This document shows positions 38,944 through 48,844 of a DNA stretch of 64,000 bases, piece by piece (the first letter of the stretch is position 1; every line of letters starts with the position of its first letter). The DNA comes from CBDCUW01 sp963734865 (lineage in GTDB: Bacteria > Planctomycetota > Planctomycetia > Pirellulales > Pirellulaceae): positions 62,001-126,000 of the forward strand of contig CAVTIV010000018.1 of the NCBI GenBank assembly GCA_963734865.1, read 5' to 3'. Position numbers and translations under genes: made by a program. Under the pieces are notes generated by a model. The model had not been told where the DNA came from. It made no database searches and was given only the letters and a program-made list of their open reading frames with translations.

Positions 38944-40383
38944 CTAGGAAAGAATCTCTTGAATCACTTCGCCGGCAACATCGGTGAGCCGGTAGCTGCG
39001 GCCGTTGTGGAAGTACGTCAGTCGCTCGTGGTCGAGGCCCAAAAGGTGAAGAATTGTGGCGTGAAGATCGTTCACGCTGACTCGATTCTCAACGGCTTCG
39101 TAGCCGATCTCGTCTGTTTCACCGTAACTGACACCTCCCTTGATGCCCGCACCGGCCATCCACTGCATGAATCCTTTCGGATTGTGATCGCGCCCCTTTC
39201 CGTTTTGCGAGATCGGCATGCGGCCAAACTCGCCACCCCAAATCACAAGTGTGGAGTCTAGTAGTCCGCGTTCCTCCAAATCGGTCAACAAACCGGCCAC
39301 CGGGACATCCGTGGCCAAGCAATGGTGCGTGTGATTCTCTTCCAGGTTGTCGTGGGCGTCCCACTCACCATCACTGTAGACCTGCACAAACCGAACACCG
39401 CTTTCGACAAGTCTTCTTGCCATCAGACACTTGGACCCAAACGATTTGGATCTTGGGTTGTCGATACCGTAAAGCTCGTGCATCGCCTTCGTCTCTCGCG
39501 AAAGGTCCACGACTTCGGTGGCCTCTTTCTGCATGCGAAACGCCAACTCAAATGATTGCATGCGGTTTGCGAACTCAGCGTCACGCGTATGACGCCGCAT
39601 GTGTTCATCGTTCAATTTGGCCATCAAGTCGAGTTGCGCACGCTGGTCTTGCCTTGTAATCTTCGGTTGCCGGTTGAGATTTAGAACGGGAGTCCCCTGG
39701 GATTGGAACAGCGTTCCTTGAAATGTCGAAGGCAGGAAACCAGAACCCCAATTGTGCGGACCGCCTTTGGCTCCCTGGGTGTTGCCCATCACAACGTAGC
39801 CAGGCAAACTTTGGTTTTCGCTACCCAGGCCATAAGTTACCCAGGCTCCGGCGGTCGGAAAACCTGGACGAGGCAGTCCGCTGTTGATCTGGTAAATCGC
39901 TGGCACGTGGTCATTCGATTCGCTGTAGCACGATTTGATGAACGCCATTTTGTCGACATGCCTGGCGACGTTGGTGTACTTGTCGCAAACCCACTGTCCG
40001 CATTCGCCATATTGTTTGAAGGAAAACGGCGACTTCATCAACGGGCCGGGGTTGCCAAAGAAAGCTTGAATGTCCGTGGTGTCGCCGTCTCGTTTGTCGA
40101 GCTCCGGCTTGCGGTCGAACATGTCGACTCCACTGGGGGCACCTTCCATGAACAGCCAAATGACCGAATTTGCTTTGGCTTCAAAGTGACCTTGGCGCGG
40201 AAGCAGTGAAGCCACTGGCTTTGATGAACTTTCCGTCTGTGGTGCGGCCAGGAGATTCTGCTCTGCCAGAAGGTTGGCAAGGCCAATCATTCCTGCCCCG
40301 GCGCCGGCTCGGCAAAGCCACTCTCGGCGACTCAGCAAGTTCGGGACGCGACCGCAGGGAAACAACTGAGAATTCTTCGTCAT
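38944..40383 (-). CDS. DUF1501 domain protein (Tat-exported)
   Basis: 479 residues from ATG 40383, ten bases after the stop of the upstream PSD1 gene. The signal region contains a twin arginine (LSRREWLCRAGAGAGMIG). DUF1501 blocks: SVIWLFMEGAPSGVDMFDRK, AFIKSCYSESNDHVPA, VVMGNTQGAKGGPHNWGSG, YSDGEWDAHDNLEENH, LVIWGGEFGRMPISQNGKGR and HNPKGFMQWMAGAGIKGG. The fold is related to alkaline phosphatases and sulfatases; the natural substrate is not known. It is the usual partner of the next gene, and the two are clearly cotranscribed. Confidence 0.92.
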   Translation of the reverse strand: MTKNSQLFPCGRVPNLLSRREWLCRAGAGAGMIGLANLLAEQNLLAAPQTESSSKPVASLLPRQGHFEAKANSVIWLFMEGAPSGVDMFDRKPELDKRDGDTTDIQAFFGNPGPLMKSPFSFKQYGECGQWVCDKYTNVARHVDKMAFIKSCYSESNDHVPAIYQINSGLPRPGFPTAGAWVTYGLGSENQSLPGYVVMGNTQGAKGGPHNWGSGFLPSTFQGTLFQSQGTPVLNLNRQPKITRQDQRAQLDLMAKLNDEHMRRHTRDAEFANRMQSFELAFRMQKEATEVVDLSRETKAMHELYGIDNPRSKSFGSKCLMARRLVESGVRFVQVYSDGEWDAHDNLEENHTHHCLATDVPVAGLLTDLEERGLLDSTLVIWGGEFGRMPISQNGKGRDHNPKGFMQWMAGAGIKGGVSYGETDEIGYEAVENRVSVNDLHATILHLLGLDHERLTYFHNGRSYRLTDVAGEVIQEILS

Positions 40384-40393
40384 GTTAGCTAAC

Positions 40394-42763
40394 TCAATCG
40401 ACGTAGATGAATTCATTTAGTCCGAACACCGACTGACAGAAGTCGGTCAGCGCTTCGATGCGTGGATGCTGTTCCGTTCGCTCGGTTCGTGCTTTGGTCT
40501 GTGCTTCAATGAACTGAATCGAGGTTTCTACTTCCCTGTCTGAAGGCAAACGTGCGAACGAGATTTCGAAAGCCTTTTCGATGATCGGCTGCAGCTCGTC
40601 TTCTGTCGGAACCGAATTGCCAGCACGCCCTTCAACCAGCAAGTTTGCGAAGTCGCGAGCCACTGAGCGAACAAAGCGATCGTTCAAAATTACCATGGCT
40701 TGTGGTGCCACGGTTGTGTTTTGCCTGCGAGCACAACTGGTCATTAAGTCCGGGCGATCAAAAGCCTGAAACATCGGATAAGGGATGAGACGTTTGTGGA
40801 ACATATAGACGCTGCGCCGTCGGGTGGTCGCGTCGTCTTTGGCGTCTTTGGGATAGCCTTCGCCTTTGATATTCCTGGCAAGGTTGGCCTCAGGAGCGAT
40901 GTAAGGCTTGAATCCAGGGCCACCCGCTTCAAGGTTGAGCGTTTCGCTAACTGCCAACATCGCGTCACGCATGATTTCGGCCTCGAGACGCTGCGGAGTC
41001 ATTCGCCAAAGCAAATTGTTGGCAGGATCGATCTCCGAACCGCGTCCGTCCGAGGCACCTCGCGTACTGGCCTGCTGCCAGACTGCACTGGTGAGTATCT
41101 TTCGATGCAGCGATTTGATCTTCCAACCGCCCTCGACGAAGTCGTTGGTCAGGTATTCGAGTAACTGAGGATGAGAAGGTGCATCCCCGCGAACGCCAAA
41201 GTCGCTTGTCGTGCTCACGAGGCCCTTGCCGAAGTGATGATGCCAAACTCGGTTGACAATGACTCGAGCCAGCAGCGCTCCGCCGCCGTGTTTTGTGTCC
41301 GTGATCCAATCAGCGAGGGCGCGACGCTGCAGAGTGCTTTTCGCTTCGCCAATCTCGCCGTAGGCTTCCTTCGCCTTTTGCCAGAAGTCATCGGCATCTG
41401 CACAGGATGACAGCATCGCAGGAAACCCGATGTCGACTTCGATTTCCCGGTCATAGAAGTCGCTTCGGCGGAACAACCAGGTGGTTCGACGTTTGTTGTC
41501 AAAGTCTTGAAAGAAGAAGGCCTCTTTCCCACTTGGCAACTTACCTGTCACGCGGTCGCCGCTGTGAAAGACTCCCAACAATTGGTAATACTCTTTCGCC
41601 GAAAAAGGGTCGTATTTGTGATCATGACAGCGAGCACAGGCGACGGTGACTCCTAAGAGTCCGGATCCCAGCGTTGAAATCACGTCGTCCAGTTCGTTGT
41701 AACGATTCCTCAGACGTTCGCTCTCGAGGAACGACTCGGGAAGTTTGAAGGCAGTCCCGGCGGTCAGGAAGCCGGTGGCTGAAACCGCAGCGTCATTTTT
41801 CGGCTCGAATTCGTCACCGGCAATTTGCCAACGCACAAATTGGTCGTATGGCATGTTGTCGTTGAAAGCTTGAATCACAAAATCGCGATAGGTGTAGGCG
41901 TGCGGACGGTCCATATCGGCTTCTTGCCCGTCGCTGTCGGCATAACGAGCCACATCCAGCCAATGTCGACCCCAACGCTCGCCATACCGGGGCGAATCCA
42001 GCAGTTCGCCCACAAGATTCTGAACTGCCGAGTCAGAAGCTTCTGCATGAGCAACGACGAATTGACTCGTTTGTTTCGGAGTAGGCGGCAACCCGATCAA
42101 ATCAAAATACAATCGACGCACCAGCGTTCTTGCATCGGCAGGTTGCGAGGGTCGGAGCCCAGCGTCGATAAGTCGCCGTAGCACAAATCGGTCGATCGGC
42201 CCCTTCGACCATTTGTCATCGGACTGCCGTGAAGGCGCTTCTGCCTGTGCGAGCCGTTGAAATGCCCAATGCGTTTTGGCTCGATCCAACTTTGGATCCA
42301 CGACGTTCGCGCCATCGGGCCACTGAGCACCTTGATCGATCCAGGCACGGAGTAGGTTGATCTGCTTTTCGGTAAGCGGTCTATTACCTTCCGGCGGCAT
42401 CACACGATCTTTGTCGACCCCGGAGACCAATTGAATAAGCAAGCTCTCTTTGCTCTTACCTGGGAGAATCGCCGCCTCGCTGTCTCCGCCGCGGAGCGCT
42501 TTGGCTTTGATACCCAGGTTCAGGCCGCCCTCTTCCGTGGTCCCCGCATGGCACTCGTAACAATTGCCTCGCAAGATCGGTTGAATCTCGCGCACAAAGT
42601 CAACCGGATTGGAATGTGCTGTCTGCAGTTGCTTGCCGGAAGCACTCTTTTCAGCAGTCGCTTCCGTGTCTTGCGAAAAGGCAATGCTGTTCAACAATCC
42701 AAGGCAGATTGCCATGGATGTGAAGCGACGAGCAAACGGAAATTTTGGAGGAAAGAGCTTCAT
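40394..42763 (-). CDS. Planctomycete cytochrome c (PSCyt) - DUF1549 - DUF1553 protein
   Basis: A 789-residue exported protein. Signal peptide (FARRFTSMAICLGLLNSIAF), then a planctomycete cytochrome c domain at about 50-130 (NCYECHAGTTEEGGL, MPPEGNRPLTEKQINLLRAWID), DUF1549 at about 180-390 (FVLRRLIDAGLRPSQPADAR, RRLYFDLIGLPPTP, a second motif CARCHDHKYDPF), and DUF1553 at about 490-770 (VIVNRVWHHHFGKGL, DFGVRGDAPSHPQLLEYL). Both CxxCH motifs are intact. It heads a two-gene minus-strand operon with DUF1501. The redox role is inferred from the haem motifs; the pathway is not known. Confidence 0.92.
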   Translation of the reverse strand: MKLFPPKFPFARRFTSMAICLGLLNSIAFSQDTEATAEKSASGKQLQTAHSNPVDFVREIQPILRGNCYECHAGTTEEGGLNLGIKAKALRGGDSEAAILPGKSKESLLIQLVSGVDKDRVMPPEGNRPLTEKQINLLRAWIDQGAQWPDGANVVDPKLDRAKTHWAFQRLAQAEAPSRQSDDKWSKGPIDRFVLRRLIDAGLRPSQPADARTLVRRLYFDLIGLPPTPKQTSQFVVAHAEASDSAVQNLVGELLDSPRYGERWGRHWLDVARYADSDGQEADMDRPHAYTYRDFVIQAFNDNMPYDQFVRWQIAGDEFEPKNDAAVSATGFLTAGTAFKLPESFLESERLRNRYNELDDVISTLGSGLLGVTVACARCHDHKYDPFSAKEYYQLLGVFHSGDRVTGKLPSGKEAFFFQDFDNKRRTTWLFRRSDFYDREIEVDIGFPAMLSSCADADDFWQKAKEAYGEIGEAKSTLQRRALADWITDTKHGGGALLARVIVNRVWHHHFGKGLVSTTSDFGVRGDAPSHPQLLEYLTNDFVEGGWKIKSLHRKILTSAVWQQASTRGASDGRGSEIDPANNLLWRMTPQRLEAEIMRDAMLAVSETLNLEAGGPGFKPYIAPEANLARNIKGEGYPKDAKDDATTRRRSVYMFHKRLIPYPMFQAFDRPDLMTSCARRQNTTVAPQAMVILNDRFVRSVARDFANLLVEGRAGNSVPTEDELQPIIEKAFEISFARLPSDREVETSIQFIEAQTKARTERTEQHPRIEALTDFCQSVFGLNEFIYVD

Positions 42764-43095
42764 GCGAGTTTTCGGAGAGGGGTACCGAAGGCGGGAGCCA
42801 AGACGACATCATGATTCAGCGTTCAGAGCGGCGCGATGGACGGAACGACCAGCGGATTCTTTGTCACTGAACCAACTCCAATAGTCAAGTGTGCTGGGAG
42901 GGGGCCAACGACCGGCTTTCACCGCAGTTGTTATTTTAAATAACTCCTCGTCAACATGAGAGCGTGGCGGATGGCTGAGGTTGGAGCGAGGAACGAGTGA
43001 AACCCCGGAGTTTCTTTGCAAGCTCAGTCGAACCCCTGCCACCCCAGGAGAAACTTCGCTCTCATTGTACCAAGGACTTACTTAGTAAAACATAA
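42764..43095. other. Intergenic region upstream of the PSCyt operon
   Basis: About 330 bases between the PSCyt gene and an IS630 remnant. It must carry the operon promoter. GCTCTCATTGTACCAAGGAC near 43060 may be part of the lost element. No gene or hairpin seen. Confidence 0.3.
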
Positions 43096-43431
43096 TTGAC
43101 CGAAGACATGTTTCGCAACGAAGCGATGATGTTGCAATGTTACCGGGTCGCAATACGCATTCGTCTGATTTTGGATAACTACCGCATCCATTCAAGCCGG
43201 ATCGTGCAGGCAGCCCTGTCGCATCGGCTGAAGAAGATCTCGCTCCACTTCTTGCCTCCCTATTGCCCCAATGAAAACAAGATCGAACGTGTTTGGAAGG
43301 ATCTGCACGATGAGGTGACCCGGAACCACCGGCACGCTACGATGGACGACCTGATGAAGGCCGTCCGCCGATATATTCGGCAACGAAATCGACAAGCCAA
43401 ATCAACTCATGCCACCAGAAAAGCGGCATGA
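43096..43431 (+). mobile_element. IS630-family transposase remnant (C-terminal third)
   Basis: The frame covers the end of a DDE_3-type transposase: LILDNYRIHSSRIVQ holds the second catalytic aspartate, and FLPPYCPNENKIERVWKDLH holds the glutamate. The first ~230 residues, with the helix-turn-helix and first aspartate, are absent, and I find no inverted terminal repeats around it. So it is a dead fragment, marking an old insertion at the start of the 43-44.5 kb relic region. Confidence 0.8.
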
Positions 43432-43710
43432 TTCACAATCGCGCACGGCTATTTAGGTTCGACAACAACATCACCCTGAGTCCTTGCAGTGCTGTCGATG
43501 CGCAACATTCGGTAGGAAATTCTGGTTGATACTGAACTGAGCTTTCGTGCAGGCAATCGAAGGCTGTCTACGGAGTCGACGAATCAACATCAATGTCCGA
43601 CAAGTTGTCTGTGTCCGACGTGGCTTCGTCTCCGAACTTCAGATAGTGCTGTAGTTCGGACGGAAGCCTTTTGCCGTCACCGGTCACTCCATGACTACTT
43701 GATCCGAGTC

Positions 43711-43738
43711 AACCGGCAACCGGCAACCGGCAACCGCC
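43711..43738. repeat. 7-bp tandem repeat
   Basis: Four head-to-tail copies of AACCGGC (the last imperfect) end exactly where the coding similarity of the next remnant begins, so the repeat may mark the deletion edge. Confidence 0.7.
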
Positions 43739-44417
43739 GATCACCCATCCCCACGTACAGGGCGAGTCACTTTGTGAAGGCGAAGGTGCCGACGCCATAC
43801 GTCGTGCACTCAATGAAGGTCGGTTGTACGGCTTCTTTTGTGTCGTCGATCAAGTGCTGCGGACTTACAACCCTGATTCTGCGTATGCGCAGATCGAAGA
43901 TTGGGACGGTGTCCGCTGCAAAGCCTGTGACGATGTCGTCGAATCCGATGAAGCCTGTCGCTGCAGCAAATGCGAAACCGATTTGTGTTCGGACTGCCGC
44001 GTTTCGTGCTGCGGATGTTCGGATCGATATTGCAACGACTGCACCTCGTCGTGCGAAGGCTGCGGCAACGCAGTCTGTGAATGCTGCGTGACGGCGTGCG
44101 AACGATGTTTTGAAAAGTTCGGTATCTCCAATGCGGACGACTTGCTGCTCGTTGAGGACATCCAACTGGTCGAACAAGTCTGCTCGGTCGTCACCGTCGA
44201 GTTCAACGACGACAGCGTTGCCGATTTCTTTGATTCACAAGTCGACGCAGGGCGTCAACCCGAACAGTTTGCGCGAGTTTGGGTTCACACCCACCCCGGC
44301 GCGTCGCCGGCTCCGAGCGGCACTGACGAAGAGACATTCGATCGCTGTTTCGGCGGCGTCGATTGGTCCGTGCACATCACCAAGTTCACTGTATCGGCTG
44401 TTGATGCTTGTCTTTGA
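43734..44417 (+). pseudogene. Cys-rich zinc protein fused by deletion to a JAB (MPN) peptidase fragment
   Basis: The frame is open from 43734 without a start codon at its edge; it reads THPHVQGESLCEGEGADAI, then LYGFFCVVDQVLRTYNPDS, then a segment with 22 cysteines in about 75 residues (CKACD ... CSKCETDLCSDC ... CCVTACERC). At FEKFGISNADDLLLVEDI it turns into the middle of a JAB/MPN isopeptidase domain, with the metal motif HTHPGASPAPSGTDEETF (HxH, Ser, Asp all present). JAB proteins of this type normally have about 40 residues before FGIS. I infer truncation at the 5' end and a fusing deletion between two adjacent genes. Both families occur together in bacterial ubiquitin-like conjugation loci; E1, E2 and Ub-like genes are absent here. 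Confidence 0.6.
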
Positions 44418-44607
44418 GCATGACCTGGACTGGACCGTGCCGGTCGTTGTGCTTCCCGTATCCGATCCAAATTCAGCCGACTATCCGACCCATCAATGAC
44501 GTGACAACGGCGACCAATGTCGGTGTTAACTGCCTTACGACGATCAACCCGCTAATCGGTTTGGCGGGTTGATCGTCTCCAAGAGCACCTCGGCTGAATG
44601 CCTCGTT

Positions 44608-45838
44608 CTAGTTTCCAGTCGGCATCGGAATCTTGACGCCTTCCTTCTCAAGCATTTCGCGAATATGAAGGAAGCGGAAGTACGAACCGAGCGTCACCGG
44701 CCCTGTGTAGCTCATGCTTTGTGGCTTTCGTGGCGGGTACTCCACATAGGTCTTTATTTTTTTCTCGATGGCTTCACCAAGCGAAACCATCGTCCAGGTT
44801 CGTTCAGTATAGTTATTCATGAAGATGTCGTAACGTTCTTGGGGGTCTTGCCAGAGATCGAAGACCTGGGGAACCGTCGCGACGTAGCTTTCCGGTCCCT
44901 TCCAGCCAAGATTGGAATCAACGGCAAGCCCTCCAGTCGGTTGACCATCGTCACCACGCAGATTGAAGACGGCTTTGTCGTTTCCGACTCGGGCTGCACC
45001 AGGGGACAGTTCATTTTCGGTGAAGTAGAACCATTCATTGCGAGGACTCTTTTCTTTACCGAATAGCATCGGAGACATGTCGTAACTGTCAAAAATGATC
45101 GGTTGGCCCTCGCGATCCTTCTTCGGCGATTCGACACCGGCCAACGACGCAAAGGTTGCCATGAAATCGAGGCCCCCGATCATCTCGTGATTCTTGACCC
45201 CCCGCCGCGATTTTACTCGGCATCCAAGCGATCGCAGGCACGCGGCTACCTCCCTCTCTCACCGTTCCTTTTGTTCCACGGAACGGTGTGTATCCAGCGT
45301 CAGGATAGACATCCTGCCATGCACCATTGTCGGTCGTGTAGAAGACCAACGTATTCTGATCGAGTTTGAGTTCGCGGAGTTTATCCATCACATTGCCGAT
45401 ACGCGTGTCCAACTCGACGACCGAATCAGCGTACTTGGATTTGGACATCGACTTGTGAACGAATTCCGGTGCCGGGAGGTTCGGCTGATGCACTTTCATG
45501 AAATTGATATTGATGAAGAATGGCTGGTCGCTCTTTGCTGCCTCCTCCAGGAATTTGATTCCTGACTGCTCGACGTACTTGTCCATGAACGGAATGCCAA
45601 CGACTCCTTTTTCCGGCGTATCGACGTATTGACCATTGACCTTCCAATCCTGTTTTGCCGGTTCGCCTGCATTGCCGGACAAAGGCCCTTTGGTCACTTT
45701 ATCGAACATCTCGCTCAGTTTCGGGTCCATGTCGGGGAACCACGTCGGGTCGCCGTAGGTGTAAGCGTTACAGTGATAAAGGAAACAGTGTTCCATCACG
45801 TCGTAACCTTGGGCGTTAGGTAGCGCGTAGACCGCGGC
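44608..45838 (-). pseudogene. Arylsulfatase lacking its N-terminus, with a frameshift
   Basis: The coding similarity starts abruptly near 45838 at YALPNAQGYDVMEHCFLYHC and runs through FININFMKVHQPNLPAPEF and the second metal site VFYTTDNGAWQDV. The N-terminal ~140 residues with the first metal site and the formylglycine cysteine are missing. Near 45187 a run of six G shifts the frame: KIAAGG-QESRD on one side, VKNHEMIGGLDFMATFASLAG on the other. The C-terminal part ends at 44608 (EKEGVKIPMPTGN). So it cannot be an active sulfatase. It lies downstream of an intact arylsulfatase on the same strand and is about as far from it as a normal operon partner. Confidence 0.8.
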
Positions 45839-45907
45839 GAAGGGATGGACTCTTATGATGGAAAACGTTCTCTTGAGACTGATTGGAGTACCAGTCGCTA
45901 TTGAAGT

Positions 45908-45936
45908 CGCGGGCCGCTCACGAAAAGCGGCCCGCG
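45908..45936 (-). terminator. Strong hairpin after the arylsulfatase gene
   Basis: Perfect 11-bp arms CGCGGGCCGCT (45908-45918) and AGCGGCCCGCG (45926-45936) with a 7-base loop, 27 bases after the stop of the arylsulfatase gene. The T-run is poor, so it may rely on Rho or act as a stabiliser. Confidence 0.65.
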
Positions 45937-45962
45937 CGGTTTCCGATCAAACGGGAATGGCC

Positions 45963-47657
45963 TCAGTCCGAGTGGGTGCCACTCTGTGCTTTCAACGACT
46001 CGAGAATCTGGTCGAGGTTATAGCTGGCCGCCATCTGCAGAGGCGGGAACTCCTTGTATGACATCAGCTCCTTCTCCCACAGAAGCTGGCCGATCGGCAG
46101 GAGGTTCCAGTCGTAGATGTACGCAGTGCTAGGTGCTGCGAGTGCTCCGGCGTAGCTGAGGAGCGACTTGGTATCCGCACCGACGCTGATCTCGAACGGA
46201 TCACGCATGATGTTGGCAAGCTGCGTCCAGTGGTAGGTTTGGGCCCCCATCAGCCCGTCCATGGCACCGGCACCGACCATGGTGTAGTAGAACTTCCAGT
46301 TCTTGTATCGCACCGCCGAGGGTTGCGCGCCGGTGTAGTAGAAGAACGTGTCCCGGGCGGATTCTTCGGACTTACCCGTCAGGTATTCGAGCTGATTGAC
46401 GCCATCGAGCTTGGTCTTAACGATGCCGGGGTATTTGCCCGACATGATTTGCTTGTTGAGGTCGTTACCCTTGGCACCGCCAGCGATTTCGACGAACGTG
46501 GGCAGCCAGTCCTGGGAGGCGAAGATTTCCTTAAAGACAGTGCCCGGCTTAATCTTGCCGGGCCAGCGGATGACGCAGGGAGCACGCATGCCGCCCTCCC
46601 AGGTGGTGAGCTTACCGCCTTTGAATGGGGTCGTGCCTCCATCAGGGAAGGTGATGACTTCCGCGCCGTTGTCGGTCGTGAAGACGATGATGGTATTGTC
46701 GAGTTCACCCATGTCCTCGAGCTTCTTGAGGACCACACCGATGTTGTCGTCGAGTTGCTTCATGCCGACTTCGTTGATTCCCCAATCCTTGCCGCCCTTC
46801 ACACCGAGCATGGCTTCATACTTGGGCGAAAACATCGTGGTGATGTGCATGCGGGCCGGGTTGTACCAGCAGAAGAAGGGCTTGCTCGTCTTCTCGGGAT
46901 CTTGGCGATCAAGCCAGTCCACCACCTTGGCGGAAATTTCCTCGTCGACAGTCTTCGAGCGTTCAAGGGTAAGCGGACCTTCGTCCTTGCCGGTCTGATT
47001 CTTCGCCGTGCCATCCGACGATTTCATCCAGAGAATGGGCCGCGGGGCGGCCATGCAAACGCCTTCTTCGGGGGTGATGGCACCGGGTGTTTCAGGAATG
47101 CCGGGGATCGGCACCATCTTCATCGGTGGCACGACGGCTTGATCGGTCGGACTCTTGTTGATGTCCGGGAAGCTGACCCCTTGCATCGCATCGAGGTGGT
47201 AGAGGTAACCCCAGAATTCCTGGAACCCATGCGCGGTCGGCAGGGAATCCGGATGATCGCCGAGGTGGTTCTTGCCGAACTCGCCGGTGCTGTAGCCCTG
47301 ATCTAAAAGGAACTTCGCAAGGCACGGAGTGCCGGGGCGCAGGTACGAGATGGCACCTGGCAACTGCGGCATGAGCATCCCGGCCCGCATTGGATTCATG
47401 CCGGTGATAAACGCCGTGCGCCCGGCCGTGCAGCTTTGCTGGGCGTAGTAGTGCATGAAGATGCCGCCCTCGCTGGCGAGCCGGTCGATATTGGGGGTTT
47501 CTCCTACCATCAGGCCCCGATGATAACAACCCGGCTGCATCCAGCCGATGTCATCAGCCATGATGAACATGATGTTGGGTTTCTTGTCCTGTCCTTGTGC
47601 CATGCCGGCAGTGGCGATGACGGCAAAGACCGCCAAAACTCGCGCGATCGATTTCAT
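45963..47657 (-). CDS. Arylsulfatase (formylglycine type)
   Basis: A 564-residue exported enzyme that hydrolyses sulfate esters, likely of algal or other polysaccharides. Signal peptide: MKSIARVLAVFAVIATAGMA. Metal site one is IMFIMADDIGW; the formylglycine site is QQSCTAGRTAFITG (C-T-A-G-R), with downstream GKNHLGDH for the catalytic Lys and His; metal site two is IIVFTTDNGAEVITFPDGG, and the late lysine is in TPFKGGKLTTWEGG. The length fits arylsulfatase A-type family proteins of planctomycetes. GGAAG lies upstream of ATG 47657. No formylglycine-generating enzyme gene is in the window. Confidence 0.93.
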   Translation of the reverse strand: MKSIARVLAVFAVIATAGMAQGQDKKPNIMFIMADDIGWMQPGCYHRGLMVGETPNIDRLASEGGIFMHYYAQQSCTAGRTAFITGMNPMRAGMLMPQLPGAISYLRPGTPCLAKFLLDQGYSTGEFGKNHLGDHPDSLPTAHGFQEFWGYLYHLDAMQGVSFPDINKSPTDQAVVPPMKMVPIPGIPETPGAITPEEGVCMAAPRPILWMKSSDGTAKNQTGKDEGPLTLERSKTVDEEISAKVVDWLDRQDPEKTSKPFFCWYNPARMHITTMFSPKYEAMLGVKGGKDWGINEVGMKQLDDNIGVVLKKLEDMGELDNTIIVFTTDNGAEVITFPDGGTTPFKGGKLTTWEGGMRAPCVIRWPGKIKPGTVFKEIFASQDWLPTFVEIAGGAKGNDLNKQIMSGKYPGIVKTKLDGVNQLEYLTGKSEESARDTFFYYTGAQPSAVRYKNWKFYYTMVGAGAMDGLMGAQTYHWTQLANIMRDPFEISVGADTKSLLSYAGALAAPSTAYIYDWNLLPIGQLLWEKELMSYKEFPPLQMAASYNLDQILESLKAQSGTHSD

Positions 47658-48161
47658 GTTGTTTCTTCCTTTGAAGTTGAAGTTGAAGGTTTGCTTAGAC
47701 CGTCAATGTTCACCGGGCCGCGGCGAACGACATTGATTTCAAAAAGCCGCGTGACCCGCGGCTAAGTGGTAGGTAGAACCACTGTTTTGGGTATTCGACT
47801 GAGGTTGGTTTCCCCTGCTGTCCAACTGTTCCCTTGGCGGTGCGACAATGTGCCAACCCCAAATTACCCACTTCCAATTAACCGCTAGCTCCCGTAACCG
47901 CTAGCTCCCGGCAGACAACCGCTGCTTTGCAGCAACCGTTGCAACGCTCTACAAATGGATTCGTCACTGTCGATCACCGCAATCGTGAGTGGGCGTCCCA
48001 TCGAAATCCATACTCCGAAAACAGTAGACTGACCCTGATCTGCAGCCGCGTCGCTCGGCTAGCTGTCCGAGAAGAAAAGCAATCCTGAGTGGCCCTGCCT
48101 AGCGGTGATAAGGCTAGCTCCGGACAACCCAGCAGAAAATCATCTTTTGGGATGATGCAAC
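47658..48161. other. Intergenic region with a short direct repeat
   Basis: About 500 bases between two minus-strand transcription units. AACCGCTAGCTCCCG occurs twice (47880 and 47896). No open frame has a recognisable domain. The promoter of the arylsulfatase gene and the terminator of the response-regulator gene are expected here, but I cannot point to them. Confidence 0.35.
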
Positions 48162-48779
48162 TCATCCTTTAGACGTAGAACCGCCAGATTTTTCCACCAT
48201 GCGAACCAGGTCGGCAATGGAATCTGCCCCCATCTTCTCCATCACATGGCGTCGATGGACCTTGACAGTCGGTTGAGCAATGCTCAGGCGACTAGCGATC
48301 TGTTTATTCATCAATCCTTCAACAACCAGCATCAAAACTTCACGCTCGCGTGGCGTCAAGGACTCGAGCCGGGCGCGAATGTCGCTCAACTCGCTGTGGT
48401 TTCGTCGCAATAGGATATGCCGATCGATTGCCTGACCCACCGCGTTGAGCAATTCTTGATCATTGACGGGTTTTGGCAAAAAGTCCACGGCACCGGCCTT
48501 GATCGCGCGGACTGACATGGGAATGTCGCCGTGTGCGCTCATGAAGACAATCGGCAAATCATTTTTGGAATCAGCCAATTCCTGCTGCAAGTCCAGACCA
48601 CTCAACCCCGGCATGCGGACGTCAAGAAGCAAACAGCCGGGGACGTCGGCACGATCATGATCCAAGAACCCGCGAGCTGAGCCGAACACCTCGACCCGCA
48701 GGCCGACCGACTTCAACAAGCGGGCCTTTGCGTTTCGAACAGATTCATCGTCATCGACGACATAGACGGTAGCGATCAT
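48162..48779 (-). CDS. FixJ-type two-component response regulator
   Basis: 205 residues from ATG 48779 (three residues into the longest frame). Receiver domain: acidic pair in TVYVVDDDESVRNAKARLL, phospho-acceptor in CLLLDVRMPGLSGLDLQ, switch residue in IVFMSAHGDIPMSVRA, lysine in DFLPKPV. A LuxR/FixJ helix-turn-helix follows (LTPREREVLMLVVEGLMNKQ, RLSIAQPTVKVHRRHVMEKM). It is the partner of the histidine kinase gene that lies 66 bases upstream on the same strand. The genes it controls are not evident. Confidence 0.93.
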   Translation of the reverse strand: MIATVYVVDDDESVRNAKARLLKSVGLRVEVFGSARGFLDHDRADVPGCLLLDVRMPGLSGLDLQQELADSKNDLPIVFMSAHGDIPMSVRAIKAGAVDFLPKPVNDQELLNAVGQAIDRHILLRRNHSELSDIRARLESLTPREREVLMLVVEGLMNKQIASRLSIAQPTVKVHRRHVMEKMGADSIADLVRMVEKSGGSTSKG

Positions 48780-48844
48780 GGAGGGCATGGTCTTATCTTA
48801 GTCATTTCTCGATCAAGGAGACGGTGCTTGAATGGGCTGTGGAT

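Noticed and set aside
43096..43431. Complete IS630 element
   Set aside because: Only the C-terminal third of the transposase is present and no terminal inverted repeats were found.
46230..47306. 358-codon plus-strand frame
   Set aside because: Antisense to the intact arylsulfatase.
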